Below, piece by piece: positions 1 through 8,192 of a stretch of DNA of 64,000 nucleotides; position 1 is the first letter of the stretch, and every line of letters starts with the position of its first letter. Made by a program: the position numbers and the translations under genes. The stretch comes from Planctomycetota bacterium (GTDB taxonomy: Bacteria; Planctomycetota; UBA1135; UBA2386). Location of the stretch: the NCBI GenBank assembly GCA_020638655.1, contig JACKIC010000001.1, forward strand, positions 868,001-932,000, in the 5' to 3' direction. The notes under the pieces are model-generated. The model did not search any database. It worked only from the letters and a program-made list of their open reading frames with translations, and was not told the DNA's origin.

Positions 1-1563
1 GAGGTGATCCGCGGTCCGGGCGGCGCGCGCTGGGGTGCGAACGCGGTCAACGGCGTCATCAACGTCGTCACGCGCAAGGCGGGCGACACCTTGGGCTCCT
101 ACGCGCAGACGATCGTCGGCAGCGAGGAGAAGTCGGTGTTCTCGTTCCGGCACGGCGTCAACGTGGGCGAGGGCGTCGACCTGCGCATCTCCGGCAAGGT
201 GCGCGAACAGGACGCGACGCGCGACGCCGATGACCTTTCGATCGGTGACGGCTACCGCTCGGGGCTCGTCGACTTCCGGCTCGACGGCGGCGACGCCGGC
301 TCGAGCTGGGTGGTGCGCGGCGGCATCCAGTCGCTCGACGAGACGGTGCTGCAGCAGACGGCGACGGTGACGCCGCCCTACTCCGACACGTCGCTCGCCG
401 GCACGCGCGCCTTCGCCGGGCACCTGCTGGGCCGCTACGAGATCGAGGGCGACGGCGGCTCTTCGACCACGGCGCAGTTCTACTACGACGCGTTCGATCG
501 CGATTGGGAGGGCATCGTGCAGGAGCGGCGGCAGACGATCGACCTCGATCTGCAGCACTCGTTCACGGTCGGCGATCACCTGCTGACCGTCGGCGCCGGC
601 TATCGCATGACGACCGACGACCTGACCGGCTCAGACGTCACGCGCGCCGACGACTACTCGGAGACGAACAGCCTGTTCAGCGCGGTGCTGCTCGACGAAT
701 GGCAGCTGGGCGAGGGCTGGCGCACCAACATCGGCGTCAAGTTCGAGCACAACGACTTCACGGGCTTCGAAGTGCAGCCCGAGCTGCGCCTCGCGTGGAA
801 TCCGGGCCGCGATTGGATCGTGTGGGGCTCCGCCAGCCGCGCCGTGCGCACGCCGAGCCGCGCCGAGGACTCGGCGCACATCGACTACAGCGCGACGGGC
901 GGCGGTCCGGGCGGCCTGCCCGTCGTCACCGTGCTGACCGCCAACCGCGACCTCGACGCGGAGCGGCTGAACGCCTACGAGCTCGGCGTGCGCGGCGCGA
1001 TGAGCGAGTCCTGGCTCGGCGAGCTGATCACGTTCGTGCACGACTACGACGACATGACGGCCTACGTCGCCGGCACGCCGTTCGTGAGCAACGTGCCCAA
1101 TCCGCGCTTCGAGGTGCCGTTGATCGGCACCAACGCCTACGCGTTCCGCAACAGCGGCGTCGAGGCCTCGATCACGTGGCGTCCGTCGAACTCCTGGCGC
1201 GTCGTCGGCGGCTACTCGTACCTGGACCAGCACCTGCTCGACGACGGTGGCGCGGCTTCTGCGGCCGGCGGCTACGGTGATCACCCCGACCACCAGGCCC
1301 TGCTGCGCGTCGCCTACGCGCCGGAGGCGAGCTGGGAGGCTGGCGCGCAGGCCTTCTACTACGACGCGGTCAAGACCGCCGCGACGGACGCGTTCGTGCG
1401 GCTCGACCTGAGTCTGACCTGGACGCCGGATCCGAACACGCGCCTGGGCATCGTCGGCCAGAACCTGCTCGACGACCGTCACCGCGAGGCCGGCTTCGAC
1501 CTGTTCACGACGCCGACCGAGGTCGAGCGATCGGTGTACGTGATGTTCTCCCACCGCTTCTGA
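1..1563 (+). CDS. TonB-dependent outer-membrane receptor (C-terminal part)
   Basis: Partial gene cut by the left edge; the frame is open from base 1. It begins inside the plug domain with the conserved signature IRGPGGARWGANAVNGVI and continues through about 500 residues of beta-barrel. The barrel has alternating aromatic and polar strands, a region typical of TonB receptors near WGSASRAVRTPSR, and a C-terminal strand ending in SHRF with the terminal Phe expected for BAM-dependent assembly. Such receptors import siderophores, cobalamin, sugars or other ligands with TonB energy; the ligand cannot be read from this fragment. It lies 16 bp upstream of a YfiR-like gene and a hybrid kinase on the same strand, so it may supply the outer-membrane input of that signalling set (inference). 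Family call is secure; N-terminus and signal peptide lie outside the window. Confidence 0.93.
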   Translation, partial: EVIRGPGGARWGANAVNGVINVVTRKAGDTLGSYAQTIVGSEEKSVFSFRHGVNVGEGVDLRISGKVREQDATRDADDLSIGDGYRSGLVDFRLDGGDAGSSWVVRGGIQSLDETVLQQTATVTPPYSDTSLAGTRAFAGHLLGRYEIEGDGGSSTTAQFYYDAFDRDWEGIVQERRQTIDLDLQHSFTVGDHLLTVGAGYRMTTDDLTGSDVTRADDYSETNSLFSAVLLDEWQLGEGWRTNIGVKFEHNDFTGFEVQPELRLAWNPGRDWIVWGSASRAVRTPSRAEDSAHIDYSATGGGPGGLPVVTVLTANRDLDAERLNAYELGVRGAMSESWLGELITFVHDYDDMTAYVAGTPFVSNVPNPRFEVPLIGTNAYAFRNSGVEASITWRPSNSWRVVGGYSYLDQHLLDDGGAASAAGGYGDHPDHQALLRVAYAPEASWEAGAQAFYYDAVKTAATDAFVRLDLSLTWTPDPNTRLGIVGQNLLDDRHREAGFDLFTTPTEVERSVYVMFSHRF

Positions 1564-1579
1564 CCGCGCCCCAACTCAC

Positions 1580-2197
1580 GTGTCCCGGTTGCCGTGCAAG
1601 ACCACTGCCTGTCTGGCGCTCGCCGCGATCTGCGGCGTGGCGTCGACGTTGTTGCACGCACAGGATCCGCCCGAGCAGGATCCTCCCAAGCAGGAGCCGC
1701 CGAAGGTCGACTGGGACGAGGCCTCGGCGAACCTGGCGTTCGCGCTGCTGGCCTCCAATTACCTCGGCATGCCGCTGGACGGGACGCAGAAGGAGATCAC
1801 CGTCGCGGTGATCGGCGATTCGCGCTTCGGCCGCGCGGTCGCCGCGCTGACGACGGGCAAGAAGACGCGCAAGCCGCAGCAGCTGCCCTTCCGGGTCGTG
1901 ACCGTCGGCGACAAGGACCTGCTCGAGCAGAAAGCGAAGTGGAGCACGTGCAGCGTGGTCGTGTTCGCCACCGACGATCCCAAGGCGCAGACCCAGGCGC
2001 TGGCGATCATGGCCGGCAAGCGGTCGCTGCTGCTCGGCCGCTCGCCGGGCTTCATCGCCGCGGGTGGGCACCTCAACATCTGGCTCAGCAAGGACAACAA
2101 GCCCCGCTACGAGCTCGATCACAAGGCCTTGCTCAAGATGGGCGTGAAGCTGAGCTCGACCGTGATCAAGTCGTCGCGACCCGAGGAGGCCAAGTGA
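1580..2197 (+). CDS. YfiR-family periplasmic protein
   Basis: 205-residue protein starting at GTG. A signal peptide of about 28 residues ends in LLHAQ and is followed by a Pro/Glu-rich linker (DPPEQDPPKQEPPK). The rest fits the YfiR (DUF4154) fold: an N-terminal EITVAVIGDSRFG strand, a central CSVVVFATDD strand, and the C-terminal family signature around GGHLNIWLSKDN, LLKMGVKLSS and VIKSSR. In Pseudomonas, YfiR is the periplasmic repressor of the diguanylate cyclase YfiN. Here the next gene, overlapping by 4 nt, is a hybrid histidine kinase whose membrane-sensor part has a YfiN-like layout, so this protein probably gates that kinase (inference). Only one cysteine is seen in the mature part, so the intramolecular disulfides of the Pseudomonas protein are not expected. 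Confidence 0.85.
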   Translation: MSRLPCKTTACLALAAICGVASTLLHAQDPPEQDPPKQEPPKVDWDEASANLAFALLASNYLGMPLDGTQKEITVAVIGDSRFGRAVAALTTGKKTRKPQQLPFRVVTVGDKDLLEQKAKWSTCSVVVFATDDPKAQTQALAIMAGKRSLLLGRSPGFIAAGGHLNIWLSKDNKPRYELDHKALLKMGVKLSSTVIKSSRPEEAK

Positions 2198-4533
2198 CCT
2201 GGGGCGCGATCCGGGACTGGCCGTTGCACCGCAAGATCAGCCTGCTCCTGGTCGGCCTGACGGCGGCGTCTTCGCTGGTGCTGGTCAGCGGCATCCTGGT
2301 GCGCGAGGCGGATCAGCTCGAGCGCAACCTGCGGGAGCAGGTGGACACGGTCGCCGACCTGCTCGAGCCGGGCATCAAGTTCTCGCTGCAGATCGCGCAG
2401 AAGGAGGAGCTCGCGGCCGCGCTGCGCCTGATCGAGAACTCCGAGTCGATCGATCGGGCGGCGATCTACGGCGCGGACGGGCAGCTGATCGTCAGGTTCC
2501 CCGAGGAAGGCTGGCTGCCGCAGGCCCACGTCGGCGAGGTGCAGGCCGCCGACGGCCCCGATCGCCTGAGCGTGCTGCGCGTCGTCAAGTTCGAGAGCCT
2601 CGACAACCGGCAGCAGTTCGCGGCCTTGTTGTTGGAGGCGCGCAAGAGCGTCATCGTGCAGCGCTTCCACAGCGTCTTGATGCAGGCGGCGGCGGCGCTC
2701 GCGCTGCTGATCGGCGTGTTGGTGCTGGTCTCGCGACGGTTGGTGATGTCGGTCTCGGCGCCGCTGCTCGAGCTCGCGAAGGTGGCGAAGACGATCCGCG
2801 CCGACCAGAACTTCACGCTGCGCGCCGAGCGCAAGAGCGGCGACGAGGTCGGCGAGCTGGTCGTCGCCTTCAACGACATGCTGGCGCAGATCCAGGCGCG
2901 TGACTCGGAGATGGCCGGCCACGCCGTGCGGCTCGAGGCCGAGGTGCGGCGGCGCACCGAGGAGCTGGAGCGCACCGCGCAGAGCCTGCGCGTCGCCAAG
3001 GAGCGGGCCGAGGCCTCGGTCGAGGCGCGTTCGCAGTTCTTGGCCAACGTCAGCCACGAGATCCGCACGCCGCTCAACGCGATCCTCGGCATGACGGACC
3101 TGGTGCTCGGCACGCAGCTCGACCCGGAGCAGCAGGAGTACGTCGCGACCGTCAAGCAGTCCGGCGACTCGTTGCTCTCGATCATCGAGGAGATCCTCGA
3201 CTTCGCCAAGATCGAGGCCGGCAAGATCGAGCTCGACGTCGTCGAGGTCGATCTGTGCGCGCTGATCAACGACATCGTGCGCCCGCTGTCGGTCCGCGCC
3301 GAGGCCAAGGGCATCGACCTGGTCGCGGACATCTCACCGCTCGTGCCGACGCGCGTGCACCTCGACCCGCTGCGCGTGCAGCAGGTGCTCACCAACCTGA
3401 TCGGCAACGCGATCAAGTTCACCGCTGTCGGCGAGGTCGTGCTGAACGTCGATGTCGTCGACGAGCACCTGGAGTTCCGGGTCGTCGACACCGGCATCGG
3501 CATCGAGGCCAATCGCCTCGAGCGGGTGTTCGAGCCCTTCACGCAGGCGGACGGCACGACCTCGCGGCGCTTCGGCGGCACCGGCCTGGGCCTGACCATC
3601 AGCCGGCAGCTCGTGGCGCTCTGGGGCGGCAGGCTGCAGGCGAGCAGCGTCTTCGGCCGCGGCAGCGTGTTCCACTTCGACGTGCCCCTGGTGGCGGCGC
3701 AGACCGAGGAGCCCGCAGTCTCGCTCGGCGACATCTCCGTGCTGCTGGCCATGGACCTGGGTGGCCACGCCAGGGCGATCGCGCGTGCGCTCGAGGCCTG
3801 GGGTTGCCGGGTCGTCAGCTCTGCGACAGGCGACGTCGCGGAGCTGCTCGACAGGGTGCAGCAGCCGTTCGACGTGATGTTGGCGCGGGAGGTCGGCGAA
3901 GGCTGGTCCCTCGCCAACGTCAAGAGCCGCGACGGTCGCGCCAACGTGCTCCTGGTGGTCAGTCCGGGGCGCCTCGCCGAGGGCATGGCCCTGATCGAGA
4001 CCCGGCAGCTCGCCGGCTACGTGATGTGGCCGTTCTCGCGACGCGAGCTGCTGCGCAAGCTGCAACAGCTGCTGGAGAGCGGCCGGCGGGCGCCGGACGC
4101 CGCGCGCGTGGCCCCGACCGAAGCGGTCGCGGGAGGCGTGCGCCGGATCCTGGTCGCCGAGGACAACCCGATCAACCAGCGGCTGGTCGCCGCGATCCTG
4201 GGCAAGGGGGGGCACGAGTTCGAGATCACGGCCGACGGCGCCGCCTGCGTCGAGGCCTACCGCAAGCGCAGTTTCGACCTGGTGCTGATGGATATGCAGA
4301 TGCCCGGCATGGACGGCGTCGAGGCGGCCCATCACATCCGCGATCTCGAGGTGCAGCTCGGGCGCCGCACGCCGATCGTGGCGCTGACCGCGAACGCCAC
4401 CAGCGAGGACCGGCAGCGCTGCGAGCAGGCCGGCATGGACGGGTTCCTCACCAAGCCGATCCGTCCGGCGCGCCTGCTCGAGGTGATCGCCAGCCACCAG
4501 CGCGTCGACGACGACGCCGTCACCGAAGGCTGA
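2194..4533 (+). CDS. Hybrid sensor histidine kinase with YfiN-like sensor, pseudo-receiver and receiver
   Basis: 779 residues from a GTG that overlaps the yfiR-like stop (GTGA) and has GAGGAGG just upstream. Order of parts: TM1 (about 12-35), periplasmic sensor of about 120 residues, TM2 (about 160-182), HAMP, short coiled coil, HisKA with the phospho-His in NVSHEIRTPLN (about 287), HATPase with NAIKF, DTGIGI and GTGLGL boxes (about 395-510), a degenerate receiver (about 515-630), then a complete receiver (about 648-770) with phospho-Asp in LVLMDMQMPGMDG and the TKP lysine. In the first receiver the phospho-Asp position reads DVMLAREV and no KP motif follows, so it is probably a pseudo-receiver. 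The single TM-sensor-TM-HAMP layout resembles YfiN, with the GGDEF output replaced by a kinase. No HPt or output gene is adjacent, so the pathway end is unknown. Confidence 0.92.
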   Translation: MTWGAIRDWPLHRKISLLLVGLTAASSLVLVSGILVREADQLERNLREQVDTVADLLEPGIKFSLQIAQKEELAAALRLIENSESIDRAAIYGADGQLIVRFPEEGWLPQAHVGEVQAADGPDRLSVLRVVKFESLDNRQQFAALLLEARKSVIVQRFHSVLMQAAAALALLIGVLVLVSRRLVMSVSAPLLELAKVAKTIRADQNFTLRAERKSGDEVGELVVAFNDMLAQIQARDSEMAGHAVRLEAEVRRRTEELERTAQSLRVAKERAEASVEARSQFLANVSHEIRTPLNAILGMTDLVLGTQLDPEQQEYVATVKQSGDSLLSIIEEILDFAKIEAGKIELDVVEVDLCALINDIVRPLSVRAEAKGIDLVADISPLVPTRVHLDPLRVQQVLTNLIGNAIKFTAVGEVVLNVDVVDEHLEFRVVDTGIGIEANRLERVFEPFTQADGTTSRRFGGTGLGLTISRQLVALWGGRLQASSVFGRGSVFHFDVPLVAAQTEEPAVSLGDISVLLAMDLGGHARAIARALEAWGCRVVSSATGDVAELLDRVQQPFDVMLAREVGEGWSLANVKSRDGRANVLLVVSPGRLAEGMALIETRQLAGYVMWPFSRRELLRKLQQLLESGRRAPDAARVAPTEAVAGGVRRILVAEDNPINQRLVAAILGKGGHEFEITADGAACVEAYRKRSFDLVLMDMQMPGMDGVEAAHHIRDLEVQLGRRTPIVALTANATSEDRQRCEQAGMDGFLTKPIRPARLLEVIASHQRVDDDAVTEG

Positions 4534-4570
4534 GGCGCGCAACGGCGTGCCGCGCCGCTATCGTCGCGGC

Positions 4571-5842
4571 ATGCCGCAGCCGACCGTCGTCTGGGCCTAC
4601 CGCCGCACCGGCAAGTTCGCGTTCCATGTGCTGACGGGCGCCCTCGAGGCGGCCGCGGATACGCGCGACGTGCCGGTGGTGTTCGCCAACGGCGTGGACC
4701 GCGTCGTCGCCGCGATCGACGCGCCGCTCGCGGGTGGTGGCCCGGTGCTGGTCGGCTGGTCGTTCTACTCGCCCGACGCCGCGCAGATGATCGCGGAGCT
4801 CGCGGCGGTCCGGCGCAGCGTCGACGATCCGCGCGTCGTGCACCTCGTCGGTGGTGTGCACGCCTCGGCCGAACCCGAGCAGACCCTGCGCGCCGGCTTC
4901 GACCTCGTCGCCGTCGGCGAGGGCGAACGGCTGATCCAGGAGGCGGTGCGGATACTGCGCGACGGGCGGCCGCTGTGCGACCTGCCCGGCGTCGTGAGCC
5001 TCGCGGCGGACGGCGCCGTGCGTCGCAACCCGCGCGCCGAACGCCTCACGCTCGACGAGTTCCCGCCGTTCGGTCCCGATCACGGGCGCTACGGCCCGAT
5101 CGAGATCACGCGCGGGTGCGTCTACGCGTGCCGGTTCTGCCAGACCCCTTTCTTCGCCGGCGCCAGCTTCCGCCACCGCTCGGTCGAGAACGTGCGGCGC
5201 TGGGCGCGTTTCCTGGTCGGGCGCGGCTTCCGCGACTTCCGCTTCCTGACGCCGACGTCGCTGAGCTACGGCGCCACGGGTCCCGAGCCGGATCTGGCCG
5301 CCGTCGAAGCGCTGCTCGCCGGCGTGCGCGAGGACATCGGCGAAGGCCGCCGGCTCTGGTTCGGCACGTTCCCGAGCGAGGTGCGCCCCGAGCACGTCAC
5401 TCCGGCCGCGTTGCAGCTGGTGCGCCGCTACGCCAGCAACCGCGCGCTGATCCTCGGCGGGCAGTCTGGCAGCGACCGGGTGCTGGCCAAGAGCCGCCGC
5501 GGCCACGACGCCGCCACCGTCGAACGCGCCGCGGCGCTCTGCGTCGAGCACGGCTTCGTGCCGCACGTCGACTTCCTGTTTGGCATGCCCGGCGAGGAGG
5601 CCGCCGACGTCGACGCCACCTTCGCGCTGATGGACCGTCTCGTCGGGCGCGGCGCCAAGGTGCACGGCCACACCTTCCTGCCGCTGCCGGGCACGCCGTT
5701 CCGCCGCGCCGCGCCCGGGGCGCTGACCGCTGAACGGCGCCGCCAGCTGCGCGCGCTGGCATCGCGCGGTCAGCTCTACGGGCAGTGGGAGCAGCAGGAG
5801 CGCACCGCGCAGGAGCTGGCGCGCGGCCGCGCCGCGCCGTGA
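4571..5842 (+). CDS. B12-binding-domain radical SAM protein (TIGR04013-like)
   Basis: 423 residues. The N-terminal 140 residues look like a cobalamin-binding-type Rossmann domain (VLVGWSFYS, HLVGGVHASAEPEQ, VAVGEGE). A radical SAM barrel follows, with the cluster motif in EITRGCVYACRFCQTPFF (C-x3-C-x2-C, about residue 180). Later motifs GGQSGSDRVL and HVDFLFGMPGEE are typical of the B12-binding radical SAM family TIGR04013. The substrate is unknown. An upstream GTG at 4547 is possible, but I prefer ATG 4571: homologues of this family start close to the VVWAYRRTGKF strand, and a TATCGT -10-like box lies 6 nt upstream (4559-4564), matching the leaderless pattern seen elsewhere in the window. 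Confidence 0.85.
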   Translation: MPQPTVVWAYRRTGKFAFHVLTGALEAAADTRDVPVVFANGVDRVVAAIDAPLAGGGPVLVGWSFYSPDAAQMIAELAAVRRSVDDPRVVHLVGGVHASAEPEQTLRAGFDLVAVGEGERLIQEAVRILRDGRPLCDLPGVVSLAADGAVRRNPRAERLTLDEFPPFGPDHGRYGPIEITRGCVYACRFCQTPFFAGASFRHRSVENVRRWARFLVGRGFRDFRFLTPTSLSYGATGPEPDLAAVEALLAGVREDIGEGRRLWFGTFPSEVRPEHVTPAALQLVRRYASNRALILGGQSGSDRVLAKSRRGHDAATVERAAALCVEHGFVPHVDFLFGMPGEEAADVDATFALMDRLVGRGAKVHGHTFLPLPGTPFRRAAPGALTAERRRQLRALASRGQLYGQWEQQERTAQELARGRAAP

Positions 5843-5860
5843 GCCGCGGCCGGGCAGCGT

Positions 5861-5888
5861 TTGAGTCACGGCCGCGGTGGCCTAACGT
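5861..5888 (+). promoter_or_regulatory. Sigma-70-like promoter placing the transcript start at ATG 5895
   Basis: TTGAGT (5861-5866), a 16-bp spacer, then TAACGT (5883-5888). The expected start of transcription, about 7 nt beyond the -10 box, coincides with ATG 5895, so the mRNA would be leaderless. The same geometry occurs at several other genes in the window. It gives independent support to the small ORF that follows. Confidence 0.5.
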
Positions 5889-5894
5889 CTGGCC

Positions 5895-6083
5895 ATGCTC
5901 TGAGCCCTGAACTCGCCCCGCAGGATCGCGGTCGTGATCCTGTTCGCCCTGATCGGTTGGGCCGTGCAGGCGTTCGCCGGCGTCACCAACGCGCTGATCC
6001 TCGGCGTGTTCGCCGGCATGATCGTCGCCAACTTCGTGCCGGCGCGCGGCGCGTGCCCGCTGCCGCCGCGCGAGCCGCGCTGA
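5895..6083 (+). CDS. Possible small membrane protein with in-frame TGA as codon 3 (candidate selenoprotein)
   Basis: Reading from ATG 5895 gives ATG-CTC-TGA and then an open frame to the TGA at 6081. If the first TGA is recoded, the product is 62 residues. It has one hydrophobic segment (RIAVVILFALIGWAVQAFA, continuing through ALILGVFAG) and a Pro/Arg tail with one Cys. A promoter puts the transcript start on the ATG. A 9-pair hairpin with loop GGTC lies 17 nt after the TGA, like a bacterial SECIS. The stop sits 3 bp from the convergent ychF stop. Alternatives: translation from CTG 5907 or GTG 5934 giving a 50-58 residue protein, a nonsense mutation, or no gene. No family is recognised. Confidence 0.35.
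5921..5942 (+). promoter_or_regulatory. SECIS-like hairpin downstream of TGA 5901
   Basis: The arms CAGGATCGC (5921-5929) and GTGATCCTG (5934-5942) form nine pairs, one of them G-U, closed by the tetraloop GGTC. The stem begins 17 nt after the TGA at 5901-5903. Bacterial SECIS elements are short stems just 3' of UGA with GU in the apical loop. In a 70 % GC genome such a hairpin can also arise by chance. Confidence 0.35.
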
Positions 6084-6086
6084 GGG

Positions 6087-7193
6087 TCAGACGTTGAAGC
6101 GGAAGTGCAGCACGTCGCCGTCCTCGACGACGTACTCCTTGCCCTCGATCCGGTAGACGCCCTTCTCGCGCGCGACGGCGACGCTGCCGCAGGCGACGAG
6201 GTCGTCGTAGGAGACGCACTCGGCCTTGATGAAGCCGCGCTCGAAGTCGGTGTGGATCACGCCCGCTGCCTGCGGCGCGGTGTCGCCCGCGTGGATCGTC
6301 CAGGCGCGCACCTCCTTCTCACCGGCGGTGAAGTAGGTGCGCAGACCGAGCAGGTGGTAGGTGGCGCGGATCAGCGAACCGACGCCCGACTCGGCGACGC
6401 CGAGGTCGGCGAGGAACGCCTGGGCGTCCTCGGGCGACAGCTCGACGAGGTCGCTCTCGATCTGCGCGCTGATCACGATCGCCTCGCAGGCGAGGTGGTT
6501 CTGCGCGTAGTCGCGCACCCTCTGCACGAACGGGTTGTCACCCGCCGTCGCCAGCTGGTCGTCCTTGACGTTGCAGGCGAAGATCGTCGGCTTGGTCGTC
6601 AGCAGCTGGAACTGCTTGGCGATCTCGCGCTCGTCGCTGGTCAGCTCGGCCAGCAGCGCCGGCTTGCCCTGGTCGAGCACCGGCTCGATCTTGGCGAGCA
6701 CCGGCAGCTCGGCGGCGGCTTCCTTGTCGCCGCGCTTGGCCTGCTTGGTCTGGCGGTCGATGCGCTTCTGGATCGACTCGAGGTCGGCGAGCACCAGCTC
6801 GGTGGTGATGATCTCGATGTCGCGGATCGGATCGACGGTGCCCGACACGTGGTGGATGTCCACGTCCTCGAAGCAGCGCACGACCTGCACGATCGCGTCG
6901 ACCTCGCGGATGTGGCTCAGGAACTTGTTGCCGAGGCCTTCACCCGACGCGGCGCCGGCGACGAGGCCGGCGATGTCGACGAACTCGATCGCCGCGGGGA
7001 TCACCACGTTGGTCTTGGCGATCTTCTGCAGCACGGCGAGGCGCGCGTCGGGCACCGTCACCACGCCCACGTTGGGGTCGATCGTGCAGAACGGGTAGTT
7101 CGCCGCCTGCGCCTTCTGCGTGCGCGTGACGGCGTTGAACAGCGTCGACTTGCCGACGTTGGGGAGACCGACGATGCCGGCGCGTAGGCTCAT
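6087..7193 (-). CDS. ychF: Redox-regulated ATPase YchF (Obg family)
   Basis: 368 residues, the usual length for YchF/OLA1. It starts MSLRAGIVGLPNVGKSTLFN with an intact P-loop. DPNVG, DIAGLVAGAASGEGLGNKFL (switch II/G3) and FACNVKDD (G4 position; YchF does not use the classical NKxD) follow, then the C-terminal TGS domain (TYFTAGEKEVRAWTI, HTDFERGFIKAE, YVVEDGDVLHFRFNV). YchF binds ATP rather than GTP and associates with ribosomes. Its ATG overlaps the TGA of etfA (TGATG), so it is translationally coupled to the electron-transfer flavoprotein genes, which is not its usual partner. Confidence 0.97.
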   Translation of the reverse strand: MSLRAGIVGLPNVGKSTLFNAVTRTQKAQAANYPFCTIDPNVGVVTVPDARLAVLQKIAKTNVVIPAAIEFVDIAGLVAGAASGEGLGNKFLSHIREVDAIVQVVRCFEDVDIHHVSGTVDPIRDIEIITTELVLADLESIQKRIDRQTKQAKRGDKEAAAELPVLAKIEPVLDQGKPALLAELTSDEREIAKQFQLLTTKPTIFACNVKDDQLATAGDNPFVQRVRDYAQNHLACEAIVISAQIESDLVELSPEDAQAFLADLGVAESGVGSLIRATYHLLGLRTYFTAGEKEVRAWTIHAGDTAPQAAGVIHTDFERGFIKAECVSYDDLVACGSVAVAREKGVYRIEGKEYVVEDGDVLHFRFNV

Positions 7194-8173
7194 CAGTGGC
7201 TCGCGATCTCGGCGATGGCCTTGGTCAGGGCGGGCACGACTTCGAAGGCGTCGCCGACGATGCCGTAGTCCGCGACCTTGAAGATCGGTGCGTCGGGATC
7301 CTTGTTGATCGCGACGATGGTGCGCGCGGTGCGCATGCCGGCGAGGTGCTGGATCGCGCCGCTGATGCCGATCGCGATGTAGAGCTGCGGGGCGACCACC
7401 TTGCCGGTCTGGCCGACCTGCTCGCGGTGCGGACGCCAGCCGGCGTCGACGACGGCGCGCGAGGCGCCGACCGCGGCCACGCCCGTGCCGAACGCGGCGG
7501 CGAGGTCCTCGACCAGCTTGAAGTTGTCGGCTTCCTTGAGGCCGCGGCCGCCGGCGACGACCACCTTGGCCTCCTGCAGCGGCGTGCGGCCGGAGCTCGA
7601 CGAGACGATCTCCTTGACCACGGAGAGCAGGTCGCCGGCGGGCGCCGCGACCTTGGTGACCTCGGCGCCGCTGCCGCCGCTCGCGGCGGCGAAGTTGTTC
7701 GGGCGCAGCGTGGCGCAGAACACCGGCTTGCTCGACTTCGCGGTCAGGATCGCCTTGCCGGCGAACACGGGCTTCTGCGCCGTGAACGCGCCGCCTTCGA
7801 AGGCGACCGCGACCACGTCGGTGGTGACGCTGGCGTCGAGCAGCGCGGCGACGCGCGGCAGCAGGTCCTTGCCCATGGCGGTGTGGGCCATCAGCACGGC
7901 GTTGGCCGAGACGCCCTTGGCCTGCTCGGCGATGGCCTTGGCCCAGGCGTCGCCCGAGTAATTGGCGAACGCGGCGCCTTCGATGGCGATCACCTGCTGC
8001 GCGCCGCTCTTGGCGAGGTCGGCGCAGGCGGCGTCGAGGCCTTCGCCACAGGCGACGGCGACGACCTTGCCGCCGGTGCCGGCGGCGAGCTGCAGCGCGG
8101 CGGTGACGGCTTCGAGCGAGGGGCGCTTGAGCTGGCCCCCGCGGACTTCGGCGATGACGACGATGTTGCTCAT
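7193..8173 (-). CDS. etfA: Electron transfer flavoprotein alpha subunit
   Basis: 326 residues. The N-terminal ETF domain starts MSNIVVIAEVRGGQLKRPSL. The C-terminal FAD domain carries the EtfA signature: VVVAGGRGLKEADNF, AVGASRAVVDAGW, REQVGQTGKVVAPQLYIAIG, SGAIQHLAGM and IVAINKDPDAPIF. With EtfB it forms the FAD heterodimer that carries electrons from acyl-CoA and related dehydrogenases to the quinone pool or other acceptors. It lies 19 bp downstream of etfB, with an AGGACAACATC-type leader before its ATG, and its stop overlaps the ychF start. Confidence 0.97.
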   Translation of the reverse strand: MSNIVVIAEVRGGQLKRPSLEAVTAALQLAAGTGGKVVAVACGEGLDAACADLAKSGAQQVIAIEGAAFANYSGDAWAKAIAEQAKGVSANAVLMAHTAMGKDLLPRVAALLDASVTTDVVAVAFEGGAFTAQKPVFAGKAILTAKSSKPVFCATLRPNNFAAASGGSGAEVTKVAAPAGDLLSVVKEIVSSSSGRTPLQEAKVVVAGGRGLKEADNFKLVEDLAAAFGTGVAAVGASRAVVDAGWRPHREQVGQTGKVVAPQLYIAIGISGAIQHLAGMRTARTIVAINKDPDAPIFKVADYGIVGDAFEVVPALTKAIAEIASH

Positions 8174-8192
8174 GATGTTGTCCTCGGGGATC

